A stretch of 64,000 nt of DNA from Dermacentor variabilis (lineage: Eukaryota; Arthropoda; Arachnida; Ixodida; Ixodidae): positions 51,944,115 through 52,008,114 of the forward strand of contig NC_134573.1 in NCBI RefSeq assembly GCF_050947875.1. Reading direction: 5' to 3'. The notes beneath the pieces are model-generated. The model saw only the letters and a program-made list of their open reading frames with translations. It ran no database searches and was not told where the DNA came from. The position numbers were made by a program, and so were the translations under genes. This document shows positions 29,965 to 40,419 of the stretch, piece by piece (position 1 is the first letter of the stretch; each line of letters starts with the position of its first letter).

Positions 29965-31150
29965 AAAAATGCCTCAATCCAAATTTTCCGAAATAGTTCC
30001 AACACAGGAAGGCTACCTTCCGTCGCTACACCAGTAGCAAGACCACTGTCAGCCCTCTGGTGCCTACGACAGCCACAAATACGGCTCACAATTCCGAGAA
30101 TTACGAAGACCAGACATTCAGCCATGATTCTACATCAGTTCACACTGTCATTACTGAACGAGGCATATGAACAAAAAACGCACATTTACACCGTTGGATC
30201 TGTCTCAGCCACCAGCTCCACTGGAAGTGTAATCATCCCGGCCTTACAAGTCACAATTACGTTCAAAGTTTTCCAAGAACGAGCTCTACAGCCACAGAAG
30301 TTGCCGCTCTACGTGCCGTAGGTTATTACATCGCACAAGCTAACCCTCGAAAGAGGGTCGTTTTTGTGCAGTTAACTTTACGGCTAAGACCTATCAAGCA
30401 ACTGGTGTTTGGGACAAGAGCCCATCAAGCCCTCATAAACCACATGACATCATCTTCCTATGGTTTCCCGGGCACTACGGCATCGTCGGATATGACCTTG
30501 CTGATGATGTTTCCCGGTCAGTCCATAAAGCAACCCTGACACTTCCTATAGCCTTATCATGAACAGACACTGAGAAGGGTCTTTGTTTATTGTTCAGACG
30601 AAGACTGAAAATTTGTGGAACACCCCAAATTCCTCAAACAGCCATCTGCACAGGCCTGATCCTAAATTGAAGCGGCAGATTCCATCGAACTTCTCCGGCC
30701 GTGATCCAACTATACTGTGCCGCCTCTGGGTAAGGGGGGCCTTTAGGAAAGCCAACGCATTCCTTTTTAGAATGTCCGACACACCACTTTGTCACTCGTG
30801 CAAATGTGAAGAGACCATCGAGCGCGTGTAGTGCTCTTGTAATCTCTATGAGATCGAATGCGATGTTCTTTCGACGGTGTTAAACCGACTAGATAGCAGA
30901 CCATTTGCAGAGACAAAGGGTCTCGGACCATGACCCCACGTGTTACAGGATTAGAAAGTGACGCGGGTTCTGCTTCTTTTCCTGAAGTCGATTGGTCTGA
31001 GTCACCGATTACAGGCGTAAAGTTATGAACAACCGCACGTATTCACGCTGCTGGCACCTTCTTTCCTCCCTTTCCTTTCCTTCCTCCCTTAAACCCTTCC
31101 CCTCTCTAAGGTAGGAAACCGGACGTGCGTCTGATTGACCTCCTTACCTT
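29965..31150 (+). pseudogene. Non-LTR element remnant: RNase H, C-terminus and 3' UTR
   Basis: Scattered frames carry RNase H blocks in order: HIYTVGSVSATSSTGS (about 30,180-30,230; the usual catalytic D of YTDGS is V), a weak AEVAAL helix near 30,285-30,310, and FLWFPGHYGIVGYDLADD near 30,450-30,510. The C-terminal part follows (30,650-31,020): FSGRDPTILCRLWVRGAFRKAN and CHSCKCEETIERV, a CCHC-like segment ending at a stop where Cys is expected. A pyrimidine-rich 3' UTR at 31,050-31,150 contains CTTTCCTCCCTTTCC. It belongs to an RNase-H-bearing non-LTR family distinct from the two I-group copies upstream. Many stops and shifts; dead. Confidence 0.75.
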
Positions 31151-32070
31151 TCCTTGGTTTTATTCCTGCTCCTCCTGTTGTGGTATGACTTCATATCACA
31201 AATACAGTGTCCTGTTTAAGCTACACTGAATTTTACAAAAAAGGGAATTTTGTGGATATCTTTCCCAATATTCTATCAGCTTATGTGTCATTGTGACCAC
31301 TACAAACTCGGCATTGTGCTAAATATGACAGGTAAATAATATGAATATCTTAATTGCTTAATTAGCAATTGTGAGGGAACATTGCGATTGGGGAATGGAG
31401 GATCCAACGTCATTATGAACTCCAGAAAAACTTCTCTATTCAAAATAATCATGTGCTAGAGACTTCAATACTTTAATTTGGCACTGCGGGTGGCCTAGTA
31501 TGGCAGTACCGAAAGAAATATGATATGGTGCACCAGTGACATTGATATATCTACCCTCGCCATTGCGACTGCAGACCAACAGCAACGCAAGCTTTCGCTG
31601 GCACGGGCTTCATCGCGGCCTTCTCGTTTTGTCATGATGACGCCGCAAAATGACACGGAGCGTGCTCTATTCCGTTTCCAATTTCGTAGTGGCCGCGCAG
31701 CTCGGATGATACCTTTGCGAATAGCTGCAAATAAAGAAGTGCTTTATGGATCAGAAGGAAGCAGTCGTTATTGGTGGTCGCGGAGCAAGGAAGCAGGTTA
31801 CAATTATGATAGGGTCTGAATACCAGCATCAATGACACGCTATTTAATTTTCGTTTGGGTTCGTTTGCATTCAATAATGCACGCCGTAGTACCTACGAAT
31901 TTTTTGTGAAGTTGTTGTCGAGCAACATATCACTGGTGGGCTTCAATTTTTCAAATGAAATATAGCCAATATTATTACTAAATAAAATTTTATCTGTATT
32001 GGCTGCCAAGCCTTACAGTCTGACAGGAGATATGCAAATGCGCTTATAGTAATCAGTGCAGCACCAAGTG
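31151..32070. other. No supported gene
   Basis: The open frame at 31,520-31,819 has no motif. Nothing else seen before the microsatellite tail of the next element. Confidence 0.4.
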
Positions 32071-32133
<63 letters not shown>

Positions 32134-32136
32134 TTT
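32071..32136 (-). repeat. (TTTA)n microsatellite, 3' tail of CR1/L2-like LINE
   Basis: About 16 tandem TTTA units. On the element (minus) strand this is an (AAAT)n tail immediately after the 3' UTR. Confidence 0.8.
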
Positions 32137-32601
32137 CAATATCCTAAATGCCCAATGTGGGAATTACATAGGGGGTAATTCATCAAAGAAAACTTAATAA
32201 TAAGCGACACACAATATAAACGGCTGAAGACAGGAATAAACAAGTTAAGAAGTCAGGTACAAGTTAATAGGGAAAAAAATGGCTAGAAACAGGTACTGAA
32301 AAAACGCACATGTAGCAAATCCCACAAAACAATACAAAAATCGCACCTTCAGAAGTTACAAAACATGGCTCTAACATTTCACGGACGTTACGGCCGACCC
32401 GCACACACTGAAAAAAAAACGCACATCATTCTACATTGAAATTTTCTAAGCATGACCAAAGAGCTGTTTGAAATGATGATGTTCAAGGGATAGCCGCAAT
32501 GCTAGACGGGAGCGAGTTCTACTATTCAATAGCCAGGACCAAAGGTGAGAATTTTTATCATTCTGTCCGAGCGAAAATGGGCTTAGTCTCCTTCATATGA
32601 T

Positions 32602-33289
32602 CTACGCGAGCGGATGGATGTGTGCGGCGCCGGGAGATGTGAAGTTGCAAAGCGTGTGTTTCTGTGGTAGAGAGTGTGGAAAAAAGATAAAACGGCTGAA
32701 TTTTTTGTGCATGACCAGAGGCGGGAGATGGAGCGATATGTTAAGCGCTGTTAAACTTTGATACCGAGAGTAACGGGTAAGGATGAATCGAGCAGCGTTG
32801 TTTTGTATAGATTCCAACATGGTAATAAGATAGTTATAATGAGGGTTTCCGATCACTGACGCGTACTCTATCACTGACCCGATTTTCATGCTGAATGCGC
32901 GTAGTTTTGTGTCCTGGTTGGCTTGGTGCAGTCGCCGTTTAAGAAGACGAAGTTTTTTAAGGCTTTCGTAGTAATCAGTTCAATATGACTGCTCCAGAAT
33001 AAATTAAAGCTAAAATTTATACCGTAGTCTATTACCGACGCTGCGATTTCAATGATAGTATTATTACCTGTGTAGGCATTAGGACTCGTGTTAGCAGCAG
33101 AAGTAAACTTCAGATGTTTAGTTTTATCTGCGTTACTTACCATTTGCCACCTGCCGCAGCAATGAGTTCAGTCAATCGAGATCAGTCTGGAGAGCAATGA
33201 TGTCGCAAGGGCTCGATATTACTCGGTAGATCACGCAATCGTCTGCAAATAATCGTATTGTTGATGTTATATTTGACGTGACGTTACTA
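32602..33289 (-). pseudogene. CR1/L2-like ORF2, C-terminal half of reverse transcriptase
   Basis: Starts at the Gypsy junction and reads RLFADDCVIYR, with the catalytic FADD at 33,238-33,249. After stops near 33,175 it continues at 33,143-32,886 (DKTKHLKF; a region ending KALKNFVFLNGD) and 32,889-32,602 (VIEYASVIGNP; MLESIQNNAARFI; a basic His/Phe-rich end). These are the thumb and C-terminal blocks of CR1/L2 RTs. At least two frame breaks. Confidence 0.85.
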
Positions 33290-33295
33290 ATATAT
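33290..33295 (+). repeat. Gypsy TSD, left copy
   Basis: ATATAT directly before the 5' LTR, matched by ATATAT at 38,521-38,526. Ty3/Gypsy TSDs are normally 4-6 bp; the AT repeat prevents setting the exact length. Confidence 0.7.
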
Positions 33296-33476
33296 TGTTA
33301 CGCATGAAGAAAACGAACACCAGTGAACGTGCTTGCGGTCTCGAGTGGGGGAAGGAAGAAGAGAACGACGCTCAGTTGATCAACCAGCTGGCGGCTCTTG
33401 CGCTCACCTTCGCGACCTAAAGTAAACGGTCCCCTTTATCTGTAAGGGTTATAAACGGTTTCCTTCGCGCGTAACA
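33296..33476 (+). repeat. Gypsy 5' LTR (181 bp)
   Basis: Begins TGTTACGC and ends GCGTAACA. Same length as the 3' LTR, with about 12 differences by hand count (about 93% identity), so the insertion is old. It contains a TATAAAC box near 33,450. Transcription would start in this LTR. Confidence 0.93.
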
Positions 33477-33479
33477 AAG

Positions 33480-33497
33480 TGGTGGAGGTGCTGGGTA
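33480..33497 (+). promoter_or_regulatory. Probable tRNA primer-binding site
   Basis: TGGTGGAGGTGCTGGGTA, four nt after the 5' LTR. It starts with TGG, complementary to a tRNA CCA end. I could not decide which tRNA. Confidence 0.55.
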
Positions 33498-33509
33498 CCG
33501 CTCACAGTA

Positions 33510-34660
33510 ATGGAACCGTTACTGCGGCAGCTTCGTCGAAGCCGTCGATTTGCCGGCCTCTCGCCATCAGCCGTGACCGTCTTCGAGATGCCAGAAGAAG
33601 TAGCCGCTCCGAGGGCAGCGTCTCGCAGTCCGCTGCTATACTACCGAGTTCCACCCACCTTCGGAGGCAAAGTGGGGGAAGATGCAGACGAGTGGCTCGT
33701 CCACTACGAACGAGTGAGCAAGTCCAACGGTTGGGATGCAACCGCTCAGCTCATCAATGTCGTGCTCTTCCGGACTGATACCGCCCTGGTATGGTACGAG
33801 AACCACGAGTACGCGCTTACGACGTGGGAAAATTTTGTTGACGAGTTAAAGGCGTGTTTTGGGGACTAAGTCGACAAAAAGAAGCGTGCGGAGTAGACAC
33901 TGTCGCAATGGGCGCAGCTACCAGGTGAGACATGCACAACATATATCGAAGAAGTGTTAAAGCTGTGCAAGGTGGTCAGTGCTCGCATGTCGGAAGAAGA
34001 TAAAGTTGGACATTTGCTAAAAGGAGTGGCTGAGGATGTGTACAATTTTCTAATTGGAAAGGAGAGCCTCGGTTCTGTGTCCGACGTCATCCGGCACTGC
34101 ATAACTTTTTAAACGCTCAAGATGCGTCGGATTGCGCCGAAGTTTGGTCGGTTGGCAAACGTTACGACGGTTCCCAGTGTGGACACGAGTCCTTGCCTCG
34201 ACCTTCCTTCGATTATCCGACAGATTGTCCGCAAGGAACTTTCCCGCTGCGAAGAGTTGTTGCATTCAACTGCTGACCACCATGGTATGTACACGTCGCG
34301 TGAGGCTATGACGGCGCCGCATTCGGCCCCTTGGCAACTGATGTTTACCGCAGCGGCCGTAGAGTACAGCGCAGCCCCACAGTCTAGGATGACAACACGC
34401 CCTCCGACTCCGCGCTATGACCAACGCGCTCAGCGCACGCCTTCTCGACGCCCGATGTATCGTCATGACACATGCCACGAACCAACCCACTACACGCGGG
34501 AAATGATAATATCCGCTTCATCGACGAACAACCAAGGTTTCGACTTCACCCGGTGTGTTATTCCTGCGGTGTCCCGGGTCATATATCGCGGTTTTCTAAC
34601 CAGCGTATGACCACGTGTTATGGCCAGCCCTCAGAGTTTTCTCGGCCCTCCGAACGGCCA
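33510..34660 (+). pseudogene. Gypsy gag
   Basis: Frame at 33,510-33,869 includes LLYYRVPPTFGGKVGEDADE, W-L-V-H-Y-E-R-V and TTWENFVDELKACFGD, the retrotransposon gag core. In-frame stops at 33,867, 33,891 and 34,110 interrupt it. Between them YIEEVLKLCKVV and KVGHLLKGVAEDVYNFL remain. After a shift, a CCHC knuckle starts CYSCGVPGH near 34,559 but has Ser at the last Cys position. Gag would form the particle and bind RNA. The start ATG at 33,510 is the first in frame after the primer site. Confidence 0.85.
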
Positions 34661-34868
34661 CACGGTGCCCCGTGGCCAGCACACGTATCATCTGGCGACG
34701 AGTATTGGCAGAGAAGCTCCCGGAATCGCTCCCCGGCATCTGACAGGTGTTTGACACCCCACCATAACGTCGTGTTCCCCGTTCTCCCTCACCGCTGCGT
34801 CACCCCACGTCCTCTTTGTCACCGGAAAACTAGCTAGCGCGGCCGATGGCGGTGAGGTCGCTGGAGAC

Positions 34869-35402
34869 GTGCTACTGACAGAAATACCTCCTGTGTTGAT
34901 GCTGAAAAACAAATTGCGCGTTCTTGTAGATAATGTCCCTGTGATGGCTCTGGTGGACACAGGCGCAACAATTTCGGTCATGAGTATCTCTTTTAAACAC
35001 GTGTTAGGACGAAAGGTTTTGTTTAAATGGGACGAAGATTCAAAGTTCTGTGGAGTAAGTGGCGAGCCGTGGCGACTTATTGGTGCGTGTAGTGCTGACG
35101 TGTTTTTGGTAGGCCATGTTATTAGGACAGAGTTTCTAATTATTCCTCGGTCGACCAATGATGTTATTCTCGGCGTGGTCTTCTTGCGGGAGTGTAGTGC
35201 TACTGTCAACTGCCGCACAGGGAACGTATTTATAAGTGGTAGGATTCCATCAGGACTCCTGGAGAACCCTGTAGATCGTGAAGCTACAGTGTGTGTTTGT
35301 GGTGATACGGTCATACCTGCATCATCTACCGTTTGCGTTCCCGTTGTCTGTTGCGGCGCCGATTCCGACCGCTTCGACGCTACCGTAGAACCGATACACT
35401 AA
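34869..35402 (+). CDS. Gypsy aspartic protease domain
   Basis: 178-codon open frame. The catalytic motif ALVDTGATISVM has DTG at 34,956-34,964. A later VILGVVFLRE stands where Gypsy proteases have ILGxDFL, so one acidic residue is replaced by Val. This retropepsin would cleave the gag-pol polyprotein. The frame is intact but isolated: gag before it and RT after it are broken, and in an active element it would be part of pol rather than start at its own ATG (the codon at 34,869 is only the first available). Confidence 0.85.
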   Translation: MLLTEIPPVLMLKNKLRVLVDNVPVMALVDTGATISVMSISFKHVLGRKVLFKWDEDSKFCGVSGEPWRLIGACSADVFLVGHVIRTEFLIIPRSTNDVILGVVFLRECSATVNCRTGNVFISGRIPSGLLENPVDREATVCVCGDTVIPASSTVCVPVVCCGADSDRFDATVEPIH

Positions 35403-37020
35403 CTGTATGAAGAAGAATGTGTTGTTGCCACATTGTGTGGTGTCGATCAAAGGCGGACGCAGTGGCTTATGGACCGTAAACTATTCTAAGCAGCCTGTTA
35501 TACTACCAGACGGCATGAAATTAGCCTTCGTCAGGGAACACGCATCCTTATCAGTGGCTGAGCTTACAGATCTGCCGGAAGAACCTGATGGCCATAGTTC
35601 GGAAAGGGCCATTTTGTCGATGGTAAGCAAATCGCTCCGCACGAGTGAACGCCGAACGTTAGTGGGTATGCTTTCGAAACACGTTTCGGTATTCGACTTT
35701 GCGCAGAAGGACAAAATACCTGCAATCGCTCCGTCTCGAACGCGCCATACCATCAACACGGGTTAGGCAAATCCGATTAGACAAAATCCATATCGTGTTT
35801 CACCATCAGAGCGCCAGATTATCAACGAACAAGTGCACGAAATGATGAAAAAGGAAGTCGTACAAGAGTCATCGAGTCCGTGGGCAGCTCCAGTGATTCT
35901 TGTTGTAAAAAAAAGATGAATCTTGGAGATTTTGCGACGACTATCGCCGTTTGAATGCTGTAACAAAAAAGGACGTGTACCCACTCCCACGTATTGATGA
36001 CGCAATAGACTGCCTTCATTCCGCCTCTTACTTTTCCTCAGTGGATTTACGATCCGGCTATTGGCAAATTCCGATGCTTCCTGAAGACAAAGAGAAGACT
36101 GTCTTTGTAACCCCTGACGGGCTATTCGAAATTATTGTGATGCCATTTGGATTGTGCAATGCTCCGCCAACTTTCGAGATATTTATGGGCACTGTTCTGC
36201 GCGACTTGAAGTGGAACATGTGCATGTGCTACCTCGACGACGTCGTCATCTTTGGCCGGACCTTCAGCGAACACAACTCGCGTTTGGATATTGTCCTGAA
36301 CTGCATCAGAAACGCTGGTCTAGTTTTATACTCTTGTGCTTGGGCACCTCGTCGACACGGATGGCATCCGCCCTGATCCCCAGAAAACAGCAGCCGTTGA
36401 AGCGTTCAGTGCACCGCGCTCTGTCAAAGAGCTCCGTAGCTTTCTGGGGCTTTGTTCCTATTTCCGCCGATTCATTCCTAAATTCGCCGACGTCGCGCAT
36501 CCGCTGACATGCCTGCTACGAAAGGACACCCCCTTTGAGTGGACTCCGGAGTGCGACTCTTCTTTTCGCCAGTAGAAGTTCCTGCTGACGTCACGACCGG
36601 TTCTTCAACACTTCAGTCCTTCAGCTCCGACGGAACTCCATACGGATACCAGTGGCATAGGTATTGGTGCCGTCCTAGTTCAACGCTACGTTGACCACGA
36701 ACACGTGATCGCGTATGCAAGCCGCTCATTAAGTAGGCCCGAGCAGAATTACACTGTGACGGAACAAGAACGCCTCGCGGTAATATTTGCCGTTCAGCGG
36801 TTTCGTTATTAACTGTATGAATGCCCCTTTACAGTGGTCACCGACCACCACTCATTGTGTTGGCTTGTGAATCTTCGTGACCCTTGTGGCCGCCTTGCGC
36901 GCTGGGCGCTCCGACTGCAAGAATACAGCTTCACCGTCTCTTATAAGAGTGGTCGACGACACGCTGATGCGGACTGCCTCTCGCGTATGCCCACTTAGTA
37001 CTACGGACGGTGACGCCGAC
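35403..37020 (+). pseudogene. Gypsy reverse transcriptase and RNase H
   Basis: 35,407-35,766 is the protease-RT linker ending in a TAG. RT continues from 35,767 (VHEMMKKEVV, SSSPWAAPVILV). A one-base change in an A run near 35,905-35,915 moves it to the frame of 35,951-36,376: [20 protein letters not shown] and YLDD at 36,230-36,241. Another shift near 36,340 leads to FLGLCSYFRRFIP and, after a stop near 36,574, RNase H ([37 protein letters not shown]) with a TAA near 36,811. Catalytic residues persist, but two frameshifts and at least three stops inactivate it. Confidence 0.92.
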
Positions 37021-38330
37021 GACTTCGATCACCTCGTGGCTTCTGTGTCGTCGCGTTTTCCAGACTTCGACTGCTTGAAAGCCGAACAGCGCAAAGACGA
37101 TAAATTAACACCGCTCTTCACCGCTACTACCGCCTCAACGACAGCAAACCATTTCTGTGTACGTGATGGACTCCTGTATAGGAAGAACTTTTCTGGCACT
37201 GGCGCACGTTTTCTCCTAGTGGTACCGGAGAGCCTTCGCACAGCGATTCTGAGTGCTATGCACGACGACCCTACATCTGGCCATTTAGTTTCGGCGAGGA
37301 CGCTCTAACGGATTCAGGGACGTTTTTAGTGGCTTGGAATGCGACAGTCTGTTGAGACGCATGTGGCCAGCTGCATGCAGTGTCAGTGCTACAAAGGGCC
37401 CTCTACTGCTCCAGCTGGTCTCCTGCAGCCGATCCCGCCTCCAAGCAGGCCTTTCCAGCAAGTGGGCATTGACTTCGTAGGCCCATTTCCAAAATGAGCC
37501 AAGGGAAACGGTTGGATAGTTGTTTGCGTCGACTACCTCACGCGCTACTGTGCGATGGCGGCCGTGCCCTCCGAAACTGCCACTGACGTTTCAACATTCC
37601 TGCTGCAATATGTGATCCTGCGACAATGTCCGCTTCGCGTCATCATCAGCGACCGTGGACGACAATTCACAGCGGACGTTGCAGAGGAGCTGCTTTGTTT
37701 GTGTGAATCCAACTTGCGTCACTCGACACCATACCATCCACAAACGAATGGGCTTATGGAGCGCCCCAACCGAACAATTGTAAACATGCTATATATGTAT
37801 GTTTCATCCTTCCACAAGAACTGGGATGACAAACTACGTTTTATCATGTACGCGTTCAATACCACCAAGCCCGAGACTACCGGCTATAGCCCTTTCTTCC
37901 TGCTCTACGCACGGCCACCCCGCTACACAATCGACACTGTTTTTCCCTTCTGTAGTCATGAAAATCCCACTGTCGCCGAGACTCCCTGCCTCGCCGAAGA
38001 AGCTCGTCGTATTGCTTGTTTGCGCACTTTGGCATCGCAGGACAGATCAAAAGCACGCTACGACATTCGCCACCGTCCGATAACCTATCGCCCTGGTGAT
38101 TTATTCTGGCTGTGGACTCCAGTACGGAAACGCGGGTTATGCCAAAAGCTTTTGGTCACCTACGGTGGACCGTTTGTTATTATTAACAGACTCACGGAAG
38201 TCAGCTATAACATAGCTCGCCTCACGGCGAGTGGCAGAAGAGCTGCCGACACAAGTGGTTCATGTCGCCCGCTTGAAATTGTTCACGTCAAGACAAATGG
38301 ATTGGCTCGCCCGGCGGGCTTCGTCTGTGA
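37021..38330 (+). pseudogene. Gypsy integrase
   Basis: The N-terminal zinc region is visible as MHDDPTSGHLV and, after a TAA at 37,306 and another stop near 37,327, CMQCQCYKG. The core has VCVDYLTRYC (first D), IISDRGRQFTA (second D) and QTNGLMERPNRT (E), the D,D-35-E triad. A TGA at 37,495 precedes the core. From 37,555 to 38,370 the frame is open and runs through a C-terminal WLWTPVRKRGLCQKL segment into the 3' LTR. Integrase would join element DNA to the target; this copy is broken. Confidence 0.92.
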
Positions 38331-38339
38331 CGAGAGGAA

Positions 38340-38520
38340 TGTTACGCATGAAGAAAACGAAGACCAGTGAACGTGCTTGCGGTCCCGAGTGGGGGAAGAA
38401 AGCAGAGGACGACGCTAAGTTGATCAACCAGCTGGCCGCTCTTGCGCTCACCTTCGCGACCTAAAGTAAACGGTCCCCTTCATCCGTAAGGCTTACAAAC
38501 GGTCTCCTTCGCGCGTAACA
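38340..38520 (+). repeat. Gypsy 3' LTR (181 bp)
   Basis: Same ends and length as the 5' LTR, preceded by a purine tract (CGAGAGGAA). Differences from the 5' copy are mostly transitions. Confidence 0.93.
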
Positions 38521-38526
38521 ATATAT
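38521..38526 (+). repeat. Gypsy TSD, right copy
   Basis: ATATAT, matching 33,290-33,295. Confidence 0.7.
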
Positions 38527-39836
38527 TAAGAAAAGCAGCGGATCCAGCAACGAACCCTGGTGTACTCCTGAAGCAACACCTGTACGTCTTGACAAGAAAC
38601 TACCTAACTGGCTGAAGGCGGTTTGTTAGAAATGCGCTGATCCACTGCGTAGTACGTTGATCCAGCTGCAGGTTGCCTATCTTTATCATCAGACGGTTAT
38701 GAGGCACGCTATCAAATGCTTTACAGAAATCAATAAAGATAGAGTCAGTGTAGAGGAAAGAGCCGATTGCTTGATGAAGGTACGTTATTAACTCAAGTAA
38801 CTCTGTCTGACACGATAAATTTTTGCAGAAGCCATGTTGCTTGTTATGAAGCAAGCCGTTCTGGTTAAGGTGAGCCATAATGTTAGTGTATAATATGTGT
38901 TCCAGTACCTTGCAACATATCGAGGTTATTAAAAAATTGGCCTGTAATTATTAGGAACGGATCTGTCTCCAGATTTAAATACAGGGATTACACAATTTGA
39001 CCTCCAGTCTTATGGCACACGTGTCGTATCGAGCGATTGTTATAAAACGAGAGATAGCAGGAAAGCTGTATGTTGGCAGGTAATTCTTACCAGATTCGCC
39101 TTGATACCATCGGGTCCTGGGCTAATGTGTTGAAGTAGGCGTTCGATTGCACGAGCCACGCCAAGAGCAGATATGTGAATACCTGAAAACGAATCTGGAT
39201 ATCGGCCTCAGGAAGCAGCAGTGGATTGTAAATGGCCAATTCTTCCGTAAAAACTTGTAAGAAGTGGTTATTCAATTGTTCTGCACATTGTTCTATAGGT
39301 AGGGTGCTGCCATGTACACCCAAAAGAACAGGAAACATACTAGCGCTTTTAAGTTTAACAGTTTTCCATAATTTCTTAGGGTCAGTTTTTATCACACTAC
39401 GAAGTATATTGAATAAAATATTTGTTTTTGGCTTGAGAAATTTGCTTTTAAACTATTTTGTAAATGGTTTTGCAGTTTTCCTAGTCTGTAGCTTCCTTTG
39501 ATCCAACCGCTTTCCTAAATGATCTTTTTTCCTATTTAGTGCCCTGTTGACATCTATGCTAAACCAAAGATCGTTAGTACGTGTGCTTATCATCGGTTTT
39601 GGCACGGAGGAATCTTCAATTTCTTTGAGTTTGTCAAGAAACAACTTCCGATTTTCATAAGTCGTACGGTTATAAACATTGTTCTGTAAGCTATTTGTGA
39701 AAGTTTCCAGCAGCAGGTTCACTTGTTCAACATCCCCACGTGCGTAGTTGTAGATAAGCTTTTTAGTTTTTCTTTTGTCGGTCCGTGTTAGTACAAGAGA
39801 ACAGTGCACCACTTTGTGGTCACTTATTTCTTCCAA
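38527..39836 (-). pseudogene. CR1/L2-like ORF2: linker and N-terminal half of reverse transcriptase
   Basis: 38,600-38,878: NKQHGFCKNLSCQTELLE, DFCKAFDSVPH (motif A) and an ISAFLTNR block. About 38,528-38,580 encodes GVHQGSLLDPLLFLIY (motif B), with QGS at 38,551-38,559, ending at the Gypsy junction. 39,087-39,395 has a KLWKTVK linker and 39,453-39,836 begins at the end of the endonuclease (SDHKVV near 39,820). Several frame changes. The polypeptide would reverse-transcribe the LINE RNA at the nicked target. Confidence 0.85.
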
Positions 39837-40277
39837 GACGTGGATGTCTGAGAGCTCAGAATGGGCTGTTAAGATGCGGTCCAGGATATGTTTACTGCGA
39901 GTGGGCTCGTGAAGAAATTGGGTGACCTGAGGAGATTGAATTAGATGAATGAAGTTAATGTTTTGCTATCGTTTACTATCGGAGCCAACAGTTAGCGTCG
40001 TCCACTTAATCGCAGGAATATTAAAGTCACTTGCTAAAGATAGGAGGCAATTCAGGTGCATTACAAGGATCTGCTCGATAGGGTCACTCATCTGTTCAAT
40101 GAATTCAGGTTGACTACTTGGAGGCCTATAACAGACGCCTATAATGCAAAACATATGACCAAGTTCTTTCATAAATAAAACGAACGATGATGGAAGCGGA
40201 ACGTCGTGACATGCAACGTCTTCGGCTAAACACACTTCCGTACCCACGATGATATCAGCGCGAGCAGATATGTGCAA
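39837..40277 (-). pseudogene. CR1/L2-like ORF2: APE endonuclease remnant
   Basis: Frame at 40,277-39,966 contains ARADIIVGTEVCLAEDV, IGVCYRPPSSQPEFIEQM and SDFNIPAIKW, the CYRPPxS and GDFNxP blocks of APE-type LINE endonucleases, with G to S in the latter. The N-terminal catalytic Asn and Glu region is not readable in this frame. It is joined to the SDHKVV end near 39,820 by an eroded stretch. Confidence 0.8.
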
Positions 40278-40419
40278 TAGCTTTAGGTGCGTCTACTTTT
40301 CTTATCTATGCTGCTGAAGCTTGCTAAGACCAAGGAGATTGGTTTGGTTTTGTTACGGTTCGCTTTCTTTGCGGTAGACTGTCAATTCTCTGGGGGCGAG
40401 TGCCTGGAAGGAAGTTTTT

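Larger units (their letters stand above)
33296..38520 (+). mobile_element. Ty3/Gypsy LTR retrotransposon, inactivated
   Basis: 5,225 bp with paired 181-bp LTRs, a 4-6 bp TSD and the order gag, protease, RT, RNase H, integrase typical of Ty3/Gypsy. A purine stretch (GAGAGGAA) precedes the 3' LTR, and TGG starts at 33,480, four nt past the 5' LTR, as a primer-binding site should. No envelope-like frame follows integrase. Premature stops occur in every domain except protease. It sits inside the RT of a CR1/L2-like LINE in the opposite orientation. Confidence 0.95.

Noticed and set aside
32071..32136. CRISPR-like or satellite array
   Set aside because: Simple tetranucleotide repeat without spacers; no CRISPR-like structure anywhere in this eukaryotic window.
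34688..35314. Minus-strand frame of 208 codons in the Gypsy element
   Set aside because: Antisense of the protease region; no independent motif.
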